Below are positions 40,297-48,723 of a stretch of 64,000 bases of DNA, one piece after another. Within the stretch, counting starts at the first letter, position 1. Every line of letters begins with the position of its first letter. The notes below the pieces were generated by a model. The model was not told the DNA's origin, did not search any database, and saw nothing but the letters and a program-made list of their open reading frames with translations. The stretch is from Streptomyces sp. HUAS ZL42 (GTDB lineage: Bacteria > Actinomycetota > Actinomycetes > Streptomycetales > Streptomycetaceae), in assembly GCF_040782645.1 (NCBI RefSeq), contig NZ_CP160403.1, positions 4,092,001 to 4,156,000 of the forward strand. The letters run 5' to 3'. The translations under genes and the position numbers were made by a program.

Positions 40297-40647
40297 TCAG
40301 CTCGCAGGGGACGCCTTGTCGTCCGCCTTGAAGTCGAAGTTGATCTGTCCCCCCTTGACGGAGGAAACGGTGACCGTCACGCCCAAAGTGCTGCCGTCGT
40401 CAGCTGTGAGCTTGCAGCGGGTCGTGGTGCCGACCTTCCCGACAAGGTCCTCGGGGCAGGTGATCTTCGGTTTGGGCTGTCCCGTCTGCTCGGCGAGCTT
40501 TTCGGAGACCGTGGTGGCCAGCTTGTCCGCAGACAATTTCGGCGTGTCCTTCTCGACGTTGACCGAAGCCGAGCAGCCGCCGAGCAGCGCGCCAGCGGCC
40601 ACGGCCGAGAGGCTCCAAGCTGCTACGGACCAGCGGGCTGTGGTCAT
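40297..40647 (-). CDS. DUF4333 lipoprotein
   Basis: 116 residues. Signal peptide with lipobox LLGGC (Cys about 25), then the DUF4333-type domain: VSEKLAEQTGQPKPKITCPE, two further Cys (TCPEDL and RCKLTAD) likely forming a disulfide, and VTVTVSSVKGGQINFDF. Anchored to the outer face of the membrane. First gene of the minus-strand operon that runs down to 37228. A promoter is expected in 40648-40790 but is not clear. Confidence 0.8.
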   Translation of the reverse strand: MTTARWSVAAWSLSAVAAGALLGGCSASVNVEKDTPKLSADKLATTVSEKLAEQTGQPKPKITCPEDLVGKVGTTTRCKLTADDGSTLGVTVTVSSVKGGQINFDFKADDKASPAS

Positions 40648-41100
40648 GGTGAGCTCCGTTTCGGCTGATCAGGACAAGGGGACGCCGGAAGCATACTGGC
40701 AGGGCCGCTCCTGGGATGTTGTTGACAGGGCATCATGGGATCCGCGTCTGTCCCGCAACAACCCTTCACTTTCATGGGAGTTGGCCAAAATACTCACGCG
40801 GAGCGTGAGGCGTCTTCACGGAATCCGACAGGGTCGCCGGCCGCCCCACACTGAGGCCGGCGCTGAGCGGCAGGAGTCGGCGGCCTCTCCCTCTCGGGCG
40901 TATACGAGCCAGCTTCCAGGCCTTGGTTGCATTGCCGGGTGCCTTGTTGCCCCGCCCAGGACAGCACCGCCTCACACTGCGCCTCACGCCACCGGAATCC
41001 GACTTCTCGCGCTGCGGGTGATGCCACCTCTATGTCCGAGAAACGAGGTGAGGGTGAAAGAACCCCACCAAGCCCCACCCCTCCCACCCGCAGCCCAAGC
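40648..41100. other. Non-coding interval between the lipoprotein operon and the HTH paralogue
   Basis: I see no gene. It contains a 7-bp inverted repeat CTCACGC-GGA-GCGTGAG at 40793-40809. From about 41052 it is homologous to the region upstream of the second HTH gene (52763 onward), including AACCCCACCAAGCCCCACCC. Confidence 0.5.
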
Positions 41101-41163
41101 TCACTCGGGCGGGTGAACATCCCCGGCTCGGCTGGTTTTCGCGGCCCCCAACTCCCCTACGCT
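41101..41163 (+). promoter_or_regulatory. Palindromic operator and -10 box of HTH paralogue 1
   Basis: The palindrome TCACTCGGGCGGGTGA (41101-41116) lies 41 bases before TACGCT (41158-41163). The same pair with the same spacing stands before the other paralogue, where the palindrome reads TCACCCGCGCGAGTGA. No good -35 is present, so activator-dependent transcription is possible. Confidence 0.55.
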
Positions 41164-41189
41164 CAGCGCAACAACCGCAGACATACATC

Positions 41190-41251
41190 GGCCCCCGCCG
41201 GGACGGCAATCCCGTTGCGAGGGCCTGACCACCGAGGAAGAGGTAGCTTCC
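41190..41251 (+). promoter_or_regulatory. Two-hairpin leader RNA of HTH paralogue 1
   Basis: Hairpin I, 41190-41225: GGCCC/GGGCC, then CGC/GCG, then ACGG/CCGT with loop CAATC. Hairpin II, 41236-41251: GGAAG/CTTCC with loop AGGTAG; its 5' arm is part of the ribosome-binding site GAGGAAG. The ATG at 41254 follows. Hairpin I shows a compensatory change against paralogue 2. This is a candidate cis-regulatory RNA, not matched to any family I know. Confidence 0.6.
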
Positions 41252-41253
41252 CG

Positions 41254-42089
41254 ATGGGTACCCAAAACCCTAGCGTGCCCCCGCGTGCCCAGTCAGCCGT
41301 CGGCGGCAACCACCCGGGGCGACCCCACGCCCCCGTGTTCACCCCTCGGGCGTGACCCACGAGAACACCCGCCACACCACGCGCTTCACGGTGATCGGCA
41401 ACCACCTCACCCAGCACCCGGACCTCTCCCTCCTCGCCATTGGCCTGGCCTGCCACATCCAGTCGCTCCCCACCGGCGCCCGCGTCGACATCAAGACCCT
41501 TGCCGACCGCTTCCCCGAGGGGGCGACCCGCATCGCAGCCGCTCTGCGCGAGCTGAAGGCACACGGCTACCTGCGCCACGAACGCCACCGCAACCCGCAC
41601 GATCTCCTGCAACCAGCCCACAGCTGCCCCGCGTCGCACCACCACCCCCATCCGAGCCCCACATCCCACGCACCCACGCCACCACCGGAGCCCGACGAGG
41701 TGCCCGTCGCCCCCGGAGACAACCACACGCCCCGCAAGAAGCACCGAAAGCCCCTCCCAGCCGTGCCGCGCCCCACCTACCCCGCCCCCACTCTTCTTCA
41801 GCAGGCCACCGATCTCCTCGCCGACCCGCGCCGTCACGACCCCCATCTCCTCCTCTCCACCTGCGACACCACCCATCTGGCCCCCGGCGTCGCCGCCTGG
41901 CTCGAACGCGACGTGCCCCCAACCGCCGATCTGCCCCCCGAAGGCCCGCGCCGTCCCGCCGCCCTCCTTGCCCACCGCCTCACCACCCAGCTGCCACCCC
42001 CGACTGTCCGGCACCCCCTCCGCAACTGCGACGGCTGCGACCGCGCCTTCCGTTCCCCCAGCCCGGCATGTGCCGGACATGCACCATGA
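41254..42089 (+). pseudogene. Frameshifted paralogue of the winged-helix/zinc-ribbon HTH protein
   Basis: ATG 41254 opens MGTQNPSVPPRAQSAVGG, matching paralogue 2, but stops at 41355. The homologous reading continues in another frame from GTG 41352 (overlapping GTGA) with FTVIGNHLTQHPDLSLLAIG and DIKTLADRFPEGATRI. A middle patch (HDLLQPAHSC where paralogue 2 has TVSCNQPG) is out of frame. The C-terminal zinc ribbon is broken: CDGCDRAFRSP continues wrongly, and the second CRTC is encoded in another frame. Promoter and leader remain intact. It may still give a truncated HTH protein by GTGA coupling. Confidence 0.65.
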
Positions 42090-42192
42090 CAGGGGAACAA
42101 GCTGCAAGAAACCCGCACAACTCATCCTTCATCGCGGCAAGATGAAGCACGGCGCCTCACGACCTTGCCCACCCTTCCGACCAGGACCTCAT

Positions 42193-42777
42193 GTGCTGCC
42201 ATCCTTCGCCGCGAACGGCTTCCTCCCGCTGGGCCGCTACTCGGTCTCCTTCGACGATGCGGAAGCCATGCTGGTGAGTGCACCGGAGTTCAGCGACTCC
42301 GGCACCCGTACTCAGCTGTGGGACGGGCTCCACGACTACCTGAACCGCTTCTTCACCCTGGAAGACGAGTACGCGAGCCTTCTCGGCGGGCTCACGCTCG
42401 TCCACAGGCTGTGGCTCGGCGGCAGCTTCGTCAGCGCGAAGCCCGATCCACGCAACATCGACGCGACGCTGCTGATCGACACCAGAGCCGAGCGCGCGGT
42501 GCGCGGCAGGCCCGGATCGAAGTGGCTGACGACGGCCTTCAAGAGCCGCGACAGCATCAAAAGGACGTTCGGGGTCTCGCCGGTCAGAGTCGGATACCAG
42601 CCGGTCGGCCACGTGTTCCAGCCTGAGCGCATGACCGCCGAGGAACGGACATACTTCATGCAAAGAGGGGTGTGGGACGACTGGTGGCAACGCTGCCGGC
42701 TGCCCGGCCGGGCCGACTGTTCCCCATCGGAGGACAGTGCCGTCCCGGCACGCGGATATCTGGAGGTGCGACTGTGA
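42193..42777 (+). CDS. DUF6932-like minimal nucleotidyltransferase-fold protein
   Basis: 194 residues from GTG 42193, chosen because it gives VLPSFAANGFLPLGRYSVSF, the usual N-terminus of this family; an in-frame ATG at 42142 would add 17. The segment LWLGGSFVSAKPDPRNIDAT resembles the Gly-Ser...Asp-x-Asp core of minimal nucleotidyltransferases, with Asn at the first acidic position. Whether it transfers nucleotides is unknown. It overlaps the next gene by four bases, so the two form a pair, and the RNA-repair operon follows on the same strand. Confidence 0.6.
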   Translation: MLPSFAANGFLPLGRYSVSFDDAEAMLVSAPEFSDSGTRTQLWDGLHDYLNRFFTLEDEYASLLGGLTLVHRLWLGGSFVSAKPDPRNIDATLLIDTRAERAVRGRPGSKWLTTAFKSRDSIKRTFGVSPVRVGYQPVGHVFQPERMTAEERTYFMQRGVWDDWWQRCRLPGRADCSPSEDSAVPARGYLEVRL

Positions 42778-43706
42778 CAACCGGCGACAGCTGGCGCGAG
42801 CGCAGGCGCGCTCTCCTACGGGACGACCCGAACGCCGCGGCGGCCGCACGTCGGCTGCTGGAGGAGATGGGCACCGAGGACCGGGAGGACGCAGAGATCG
42901 AGGCTGATCACCGCGCGAGCCGGCTGGCCGCGGCCCGCGAGTACGAGCCGGACGCCCGCCTCGACGAAGAGCTGCGGCTCCGGCTCACCGGGCCGGACAC
43001 AGAGAGCGGCGCGCTGCGCTTCCAGTGGGGTGACGCGCTGCTCGATCCCGTGGAGAAGGCCGTCTCCGCGGCGGCGGGCACGCCGGTCCAGCTGGAACTC
43101 ACCGGTCTCTCGGCAGGCAGCACCGTGATTCACGCCCGCCCCGTCGCCGCGTCGCCCTCTCCCGACCAGCCGGTCCTGGACGCTCCCGCCACCTCCGCGA
43201 CCAGCACCGGGATGCAGACCTTCACCAAGCTCCTCGACGCGCTTGAGGCCGAGCAGGACGTCCGCGAGTGGTCACGGCTCTTCGACGCCGTGGACGCGGT
43301 GGCCCGCGCGCTCGACAAGTACGCGCTCGAACTCGACGTGGCCTGGTACGACGCCACCGGCGGCGTGCGCAGCGCCCGGCTCACGGAACGCGGCCGGCAC
43401 TACGTCGAACGCCTCCGCGACACCAGACCCCGAGACCAGGAGATCACCATCTCGGGACGCATCACCGAACTGCGTGAGAGCGGCTGGGTGAAGGTGAAGA
43501 CGGGCACGGCCAAGAACGCTCCGGCCTACGACGTCCACTTCGAGGAACCCGAGGAACTGCTCCGCATGCGCCCCGTCCTCGGGGACAACGTCCACTTCCG
43601 GGTTCGCTTCCGGCAGCGCCTGGACGCCGTGGGTATCGCACGGGCCACGGAGTACACCTACCTGGGCCCGGCCGCAGAACAAGTCCCGCTGCCGCTGGAC
43701 TCCTGA
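42774..43706 (+). CDS. Hypothetical partner of the nucleotidyltransferase-like gene
   Basis: 310 residues from GTG 42774, with a GTGA overlap. N-terminal charged helices (SWRERRRALLRDDPNAAAAA), a middle alpha-beta part (PVQLELTGLSAGSTVIHARP, then ALEAEQDVREWSRLFDAVD), and a C-terminal beta-rich domain of about 80 residues (EITISGRITELRESGWVKVK ... NVHFRVRFRQRLD) of OB-like appearance. I do not recognise it. The overlap suggests stoichiometric expression, as in toxin-antitoxin or two-subunit systems. Confidence 0.6.
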   Translation: MTTGDSWRERRRALLRDDPNAAAAARRLLEEMGTEDREDAEIEADHRASRLAAAREYEPDARLDEELRLRLTGPDTESGALRFQWGDALLDPVEKAVSAAAGTPVQLELTGLSAGSTVIHARPVAASPSPDQPVLDAPATSATSTGMQTFTKLLDALEAEQDVREWSRLFDAVDAVARALDKYALELDVAWYDATGGVRSARLTERGRHYVERLRDTRPRDQEITISGRITELRESGWVKVKTGTAKNAPAYDVHFEEPEELLRMRPVLGDNVHFRVRFRQRLDAVGIARATEYTYLGPAAEQVPLPLDS

Positions 43707-43895
43707 ACCGCAGAACACGGGACGACCAACTGGCCAGTGGGCTCCCGGGAGGACTCCAAGAGCACGCAGGACGACCACGGACACGAACTGGTTCCGCGCC
43801 CCGACTGTGGAGCGACCCGCAAAATCCGTTCGCCCACCGCCGCCCCCGCTCCTACCCTGACCAGGTACGTCGGCTGTCACGGGGGAACGTTCACC

Positions 43896-45557
43896 ATGCG
43901 TACGCACTATCCGCGGACCCGGCATCTGCCCTGGTCCCCCGGCGCGAATGCCGATGATCTCCGGGTCACCGGCCTGTCCGGCCTGCGCGGCCGGGAGGTC
44001 GTCGTCACCGAGAAGCTCGACGGTGAGAACACCACGCTGTACGCCGACGGCCTGCACGCCCGCTCGCTGGACTCGGCCCACCACCCCTCCCGCACCTGGG
44101 TCAAGGCGCTGCAGGCACGGATCGGCCACGCCATTCCCGAGGGATGGCGGGTGTGCGGGGAGAACATGTTCGCCCGGCACTCGATCGCGTACGACGACCT
44201 GGAGAGCTATTTCTACGGCTTCTCGGTGTGGGACGCGGACGGCCGCTGCCTGGAGTGGGACCGGACGGTGGCCTTTCTGCGCGGGCTCGGCATTCCCGTA
44301 CCGCGGGTGCTGTGGCGAGGCGAGTTCGACGAGCGGGCACTGCGCGCGCTGCGGCTGGATCTCGGGCGGCAGGAGGGGTACGTCGTACGGGTCGCGGCCG
44401 GGTTCGGGGCGCAGGAGTTCGGGGAGCGCGTGGCCAAGTGGGTGCGGGCGGGGCATGTGCAGACGGACACGCACTGGATGCACTCGGCCGTAGTGGAGAA
44501 CGGACTCGGGGCAGGGGCCGCGCTGTGGGCCGTGCGCTCCGGCGCGGCCGTTGACCCGGGCGCGTTGGAGGAGGCCGTGGGGCTGCCCGGTGAGGGGGAC
44601 CCGCGGGCCGTCGCCCGGCTCGATCCGGTGGGGCGGGCCGGGGACGACCGGCTGGCCGGCGTACTGGCCGCGCTGCTGCACGGCGGACGGCGGGCGCGGC
44701 TGGCGGCGCGGCTCGCCGGGGTGGTCGGCATGCCGCTCGCACGCCGGGTCGCCGATCTCGTAGGGCTGCATCCAGCACTGCACCGGCCGTATCCCGACGA
44801 GGATCGCCGGGCCGGTCTGATACGGCTGTCCTACGCCGCGGACCTCGGGCTGCTGCACGCGGTCGCCCGCGCCACCGCGGACACCGACGAGGCGCTCGAG
44901 CAGGTGGAGTGGTCGGCGCTGCACGCCGAGGACGTGGGGAGCCTGGACGAGGGCGGGCTGCGGGAGGCGTTCGCCGGGCTGCCGGCCGAGGCGGCCGTCC
45001 GGTGCCGGGCCGAGGCGCGGGAGGCGTACGCACTGGGGCGGATCGGCAGCGTCGAGGAGGCCGTCGCCGCGACCTGGCGTCGGCGGTCCGGCGCCTTCCC
45101 GAAACTGATCCACATGGCCGGTCCGGCGGGCAGCGGCAAGAGCACGTTCGCCCGGGGGCTGCCGGGCGTGGACGCGTACGTCTCCCTGGACGATCTGCGC
45201 GAGGCACGCGGCGCGCGCGCCGACCAGCGGGCCAACGGGGACGTCCTGCGCGAGGGGCTGGACCGGCTGGACCGGGCCCTGGCCGCCGGAGGGACCGTGG
45301 TGTGGGACGCCACGTCCCTCAACAAGCAGCAGCGCTCGCTCGTGCACACGATCGCCCACCGCCGCGACGCCCTGATCACGCACGCCGTGGTGCTCGTCGA
45401 CGAGGATGAGTTGATACGGCGCAACGCCCGCCGCGAGCATCCGGTGCCGCCCGACGTGCTCACCGCCCAACTGCGCCGCTTCGGCCCGCCGTATCCCGGC
45501 GACGCGCATCGCACCTGGTACATCGGGGCGAGCGGGATCGTGGAGGATGAGGTCTGA
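43896..45557 (+). CDS. RNA ligase fused to a P-loop polynucleotide-kinase-like domain
   Basis: 553 residues. Ligase motif I TEKLDGEN (adenylated Lys about 40), a Ser-Arg region HHPSRTW, motif III-like YFYGFSVWD, motif IV EGYVVR, and motif V VAKWVR. A helical middle (about 240-400) is unassigned. The C-terminal kinase domain has P-loop GPAGSGKST near residue 409, SLDDLREARG, and VVWDATSLNKQQR (T4 Pnkp-like). This is the architecture of an RNA end-healing and sealing enzyme. It precedes the next gene by three bases. Start ATG 43896 has GGGGGAAC upstream. Confidence 0.8.
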   Translation: MRTHYPRTRHLPWSPGANADDLRVTGLSGLRGREVVVTEKLDGENTTLYADGLHARSLDSAHHPSRTWVKALQARIGHAIPEGWRVCGENMFARHSIAYDDLESYFYGFSVWDADGRCLEWDRTVAFLRGLGIPVPRVLWRGEFDERALRALRLDLGRQEGYVVRVAAGFGAQEFGERVAKWVRAGHVQTDTHWMHSAVVENGLGAGAALWAVRSGAAVDPGALEEAVGLPGEGDPRAVARLDPVGRAGDDRLAGVLAALLHGGRRARLAARLAGVVGMPLARRVADLVGLHPALHRPYPDEDRRAGLIRLSYAADLGLLHAVARATADTDEALEQVEWSALHAEDVGSLDEGGLREAFAGLPAEAAVRCRAEAREAYALGRIGSVEEAVAATWRRRSGAFPKLIHMAGPAGSGKSTFARGLPGVDAYVSLDDLREARGARADQRANGDVLREGLDRLDRALAAGGTVVWDATSLNKQQRSLVHTIAHRRDALITHAVVLVDEDELIRRNARREHPVPPDVLTAQLRRFGPPYPGDAHRTWYIGASGIVEDEV

Positions 45558-45560
45558 CTC

Positions 45561-48329
45561 ATGCGTACGAGCGAGGAGATCTATCACCGGGTGCGCTGGG
45601 ACGCGCGCTTCGACCCGGCGCGCTTCGTGCTGGGCGTCCTGCAGCGCGGCGCCGCACCCAAGCGTGTCCCGCTGCCCGCGTTCGTGCCCGGAGGCGAGAT
45701 CCCGTGGCACCGCGTGCTGTTCTTCGAGGCCGACGGCGAGGTCGTGTGGGACCGGACCACCGGGGTGGACCGGATCGACGCGACGGAGGCGGGGCGGGTG
45801 CGGGAGGCCCGGCTGCTCCGGGCGCCGTTCTTCACGGCCCGTACGCCCTATGCGTGGGACGGCGAGGACTGGGCGCCCGCGCGCTCGCCACGTGGGGCCG
45901 CGTCCGGCGGTGTGCGGGTGCTGACCTGGAACACCCTCTGGGACCGGTACGACGCCGACCGCATCGACAGCGCCACGCGCAGGCCACTGCTGCTCAGGGC
46001 TCTGCGCGACGCCGACGTGGACGTGATCGCGTTGCAGGAGGTCGAGGCGGAACTCCTCGCCCTGCTGCTGCGCGAGCCGTGGGTGCGGGCGGACTGGACG
46101 CTGGCGACGGATCCTCGGGGGCGGGACGTGGACGAGTGCGGCCTGCTGCTCCTGAGCCGGTTGCCCGTCCGCGAGGCCGCGTACCACGAACTGGGCCCGC
46201 ACAAGGCGGTGACCGCCCTCGTCGTGGAGGCGGGCGCACGGCCCTTCGTCGTCGCGGCGACCCATCTGAGCAGCGACCACTCGGAGAACGGTGCCGAACG
46301 GCGTAGTGCGGAACTTACCCGTATCGCCGAGGGGTTGGCCGGCGTGGACGCCGATCTGATTCTCATGGGCGACTTCAACGACGGCGGCGACACACCGCAG
46401 TTGACGCTGGGCCTGCGGGACGCGTGGAGCGAGGCGCACGGCGCCGACGACACGACCCCGACCTTCGACCCGGGCACCAACCCGCTGGCCGCGATCTCGT
46501 CGTTGACCGGCCGGGTCTCGCGGCTGGACCGGGTGCTGTTGCGGGGTCTGCGAGTACGGCGGGCCGAACTGTGCGGTGACGTGCCCACGACGGAAGGGCT
46601 GTACATCTCCGATCACTACGGAGTGCGGGCCGAGTTGGCGGCGGGTGCTCCGGAGACGGACGCCGCTGAGCACGTTGACGAACGGCCGACACCCCGTACG
46701 GCACTGGCGTGGATCCCTCCCGAGGAGCTGTGGGCCCCGCTGCAGGACATCCGCCGGGAGCACGACCCACAGATCCGCCGCTGGCCCCCGCATGTGAACG
46801 TGCTCTTCGGGTTCGTACCGGAACACGCCTTCGAGCGGGCGGCATCGGTGCTCGCGACGGCCGCCACGGCTCCCTTCGACGCCCGGCTGGAGGGCGTGCA
46901 CTGGTTCGGCCACCGGGACGACGCCACGATCTGGCTCGACCCCGCGGCCGCGGGTGAGGAACCGTGGGCCGACCTGCACCGCACCCTCCTGCGCCACTTC
47001 CCCCGCTGCCGCGGCCGCCACGCGGGCTTCACCCCTCACCTCAGCCTGGGCCGCACCACCGACCCGAACACCCTGGCCACCGCCTGCGCGGCCCGGCTCG
47101 CCCCGATGCCGGTCAGGGTCGGCGAGCTGGCACTGCTGTCGCGGCGCGGGGACGAGCCGATGCGGGTGCGGGGGACGGTGACGCTGGGAACGGGAGAGGT
47201 CCGCTGGGTGGAGGAGGCCGCACAGGACGAGGCCCAGGACAGGTCACGGGTGGCCGAGGAGACCAGCCGCCGTATCGGGAACACGCTCTCCGAAGGCGTC
47301 GTACACGTCGTGGGCTCCCGGCGTATGGGTTGCGCGCTGCCGGGTGCGGACCTGGACCTGGTGGCGGCGCTGCCCGGAGCGGTCGAACTCGCCGCCATAC
47401 AGGCACAGTTGGCTGCCGAGCTCCCCGAGGCGACCGATGTGTGTGAGGTGGTCGGGGCGCGCGTACCCGGTCTGCGGTTGCGGGTCGACGGACTGGAAGT
47501 GGACCTGGTCGTCGTCGCCACCGGTTCGATGGACCCCGCCGAGGCGGTGGAGCGCCGGGCCGAGTTGGGCGAGGCGGCGGCGATCGCGCTCAGCGCGGTG
47601 AGCGACGCCGACGCGGTGGTGGCGTCGGTGGGCGCACACGGGCCGGCCTTCGCGCGGCTGGCCACGCAGGTCAAGGCATGGGCGAAGGCCCGGGGTCTGG
47701 ACTCGGCACCCTTCGGCGGCCTGCCGGGCCTGGCCTGGTCCGTCCTGGCGGCCCGCACCGCGGCCGAGGCCGGCGACCTGCCGCCGGGCGATCTCCTACG
47801 GCACTTCTTCGCGACGTGGGCGGCTTGGGACTGGCGGGAGCCGGTGGGATCGGCGGGCGACAGCACCGAGCCCCTCCCCCTCACCATCACAACTCCCACC
47901 GCCCCGGTACGCCCCTGTACGGACCAAGTTACGGCGGGCATGCGCGACCTCATCACCCAAGAGCTGTTCCGTGCCTGGGAGTTGCTGGACGCGACCAAGG
48001 ACCCGTACCCCCGTGCCGAACTCCTCGCCCCTGCCCCACTCCACCGCCGCCACGCGGCCTGGGCGGTGGTGACGGTGGGCTCGGACGCGGACGAGGGCCG
48101 GGTACGCGGCAGGATGCGCGCCCTCCTCACCGACCTCTCGGCGCTGGCCCCCGACTGCCACGCCTGGCCCCGCCCCTTCACCACGAACCCGGTCCGCTAC
48201 GCCATCGGGCTGGGCTCCACCCCACCGGCCCCGGACGACCTCGCAGCCGTGGCGGCACGCCGACTGCGCGACCTGACGGGGGTCACGCTGACGGGGGTTG
48301 AGGAGGGCGGGGTTCCAACCCTGCGCTGA
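45561..48329 (+). CDS. Multidomain RNA-repair protein: DUF504 + EEP nuclease/phosphatase + 2H phosphodiesterase + nucleotidyltransferase
   Basis: 922 residues. 1-75: DUF504/MJ1316-like domain ([20 protein letters not shown]). 115-355: EEP fold with [35 protein letters not shown] and ISDHYG, all key residues present. 385-560: 2H RNA phosphodiesterase with HVNVLFGF and HLSLGR. 565-920: poly(A) polymerase/CCA-type nucleotidyltransferase with [19 protein letters not shown]1316 domains have been proposed to recognise cyclic RNA ends. Together these would process 3' ends before sealing by the upstream ligase. Confidence 0.82.
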   Translation: MRTSEEIYHRVRWDARFDPARFVLGVLQRGAAPKRVPLPAFVPGGEIPWHRVLFFEADGEVVWDRTTGVDRIDATEAGRVREARLLRAPFFTARTPYAWDGEDWAPARSPRGAASGGVRVLTWNTLWDRYDADRIDSATRRPLLLRALRDADVDVIALQEVEAELLALLLREPWVRADWTLATDPRGRDVDECGLLLLSRLPVREAAYHELGPHKAVTALVVEAGARPFVVAATHLSSDHSENGAERRSAELTRIAEGLAGVDADLILMGDFNDGGDTPQLTLGLRDAWSEAHGADDTTPTFDPGTNPLAAISSLTGRVSRLDRVLLRGLRVRRAELCGDVPTTEGLYISDHYGVRAELAAGAPETDAAEHVDERPTPRTALAWIPPEELWAPLQDIRREHDPQIRRWPPHVNVLFGFVPEHAFERAASVLATAATAPFDARLEGVHWFGHRDDATIWLDPAAAGEEPWADLHRTLLRHFPRCRGRHAGFTPHLSLGRTTDPNTLATACAARLAPMPVRVGELALLSRRGDEPMRVRGTVTLGTGEVRWVEEAAQDEAQDRSRVAEETSRRIGNTLSEGVVHVVGSRRMGCALPGADLDLVAALPGAVELAAIQAQLAAELPEATDVCEVVGARVPGLRLRVDGLEVDLVVVATGSMDPAEAVERRAELGEAAAIALSAVSDADAVVASVGAHGPAFARLATQVKAWAKARGLDSAPFGGLPGLAWSVLAARTAAEAGDLPPGDLLRHFFATWAAWDWREPVGSAGDSTEPLPLTITTPTAPVRPCTDQVTAGMRDLITQELFRAWELLDATKDPYPRAELLAPAPLHRRHAAWAVVTVGSDADEGRVRGRMRALLTDLSALAPDCHAWPRPFTTNPVRYAIGLGSTPPAPDDLAAVAARRLRDLTGVTLTGVEEGGVPTLR

Positions 48330-48723
48330 TCACTGGACGGGTGATTCACACCGGTTTCGCACGCCCACACGGCATGGTGAGGGCACACTGGCCTTCCTCA
48401 TCAGGGCGTACGAACAGGAGAGGCCCCAGCGTCAGCGACGGAATGTCCGGACGGCAGCGGTTGGTGATCGAATCCGACCGACACTCCATGGACGAGTACG
48501 ACATCAGCGAACCGGAACCCACCGCCGCCCCGGTCGGCGCACCCTCTTCGAGGGGTTCGGCAGCGCGCAACCGGACGTGCTCGCGGAGGAACGCACGAGG
48601 TCGTCACTGACCGCGGCCTTCGCCACGTACCTGGAGAAACGGCAGTCGCTCCCCGAGATGGAGCCGCAAGACCATCTGTTCCAGGCATTCGTTCTATGGA
48701 CCCGCCCCGGCGGTGGTGTTCTC
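48330..48723 (+). other. Ambiguous 394-bp interval before the P-loop/TPR gene
   Basis: Two pieces look protein-like: MDEYDISEPEPTAAPVGAP in one frame (about 48488-48545), then LFEGFGSAQPDVLAEERTR and TYLEKRQSLPEMEPQDHLFQ in the frame of the following gene (about 48545-48700). They could be a frameshifted small gene or an upstream extension of the P-loop protein. I could not decide. Confidence 0.35.

Noticed and set aside
40648..41100. A plus-strand gene before HTH paralogue 1
   Set aside because: Frames there have no consistent codon bias or start; only the last part is homologous to the other HTH promoter.
48298..48723. Starting the P-loop/TPR protein at 48298
   Set aside because: The first part overlaps the end of the RNA-repair gene and is Arg-rich out-of-frame sequence; only the last 60 codons look plausible.
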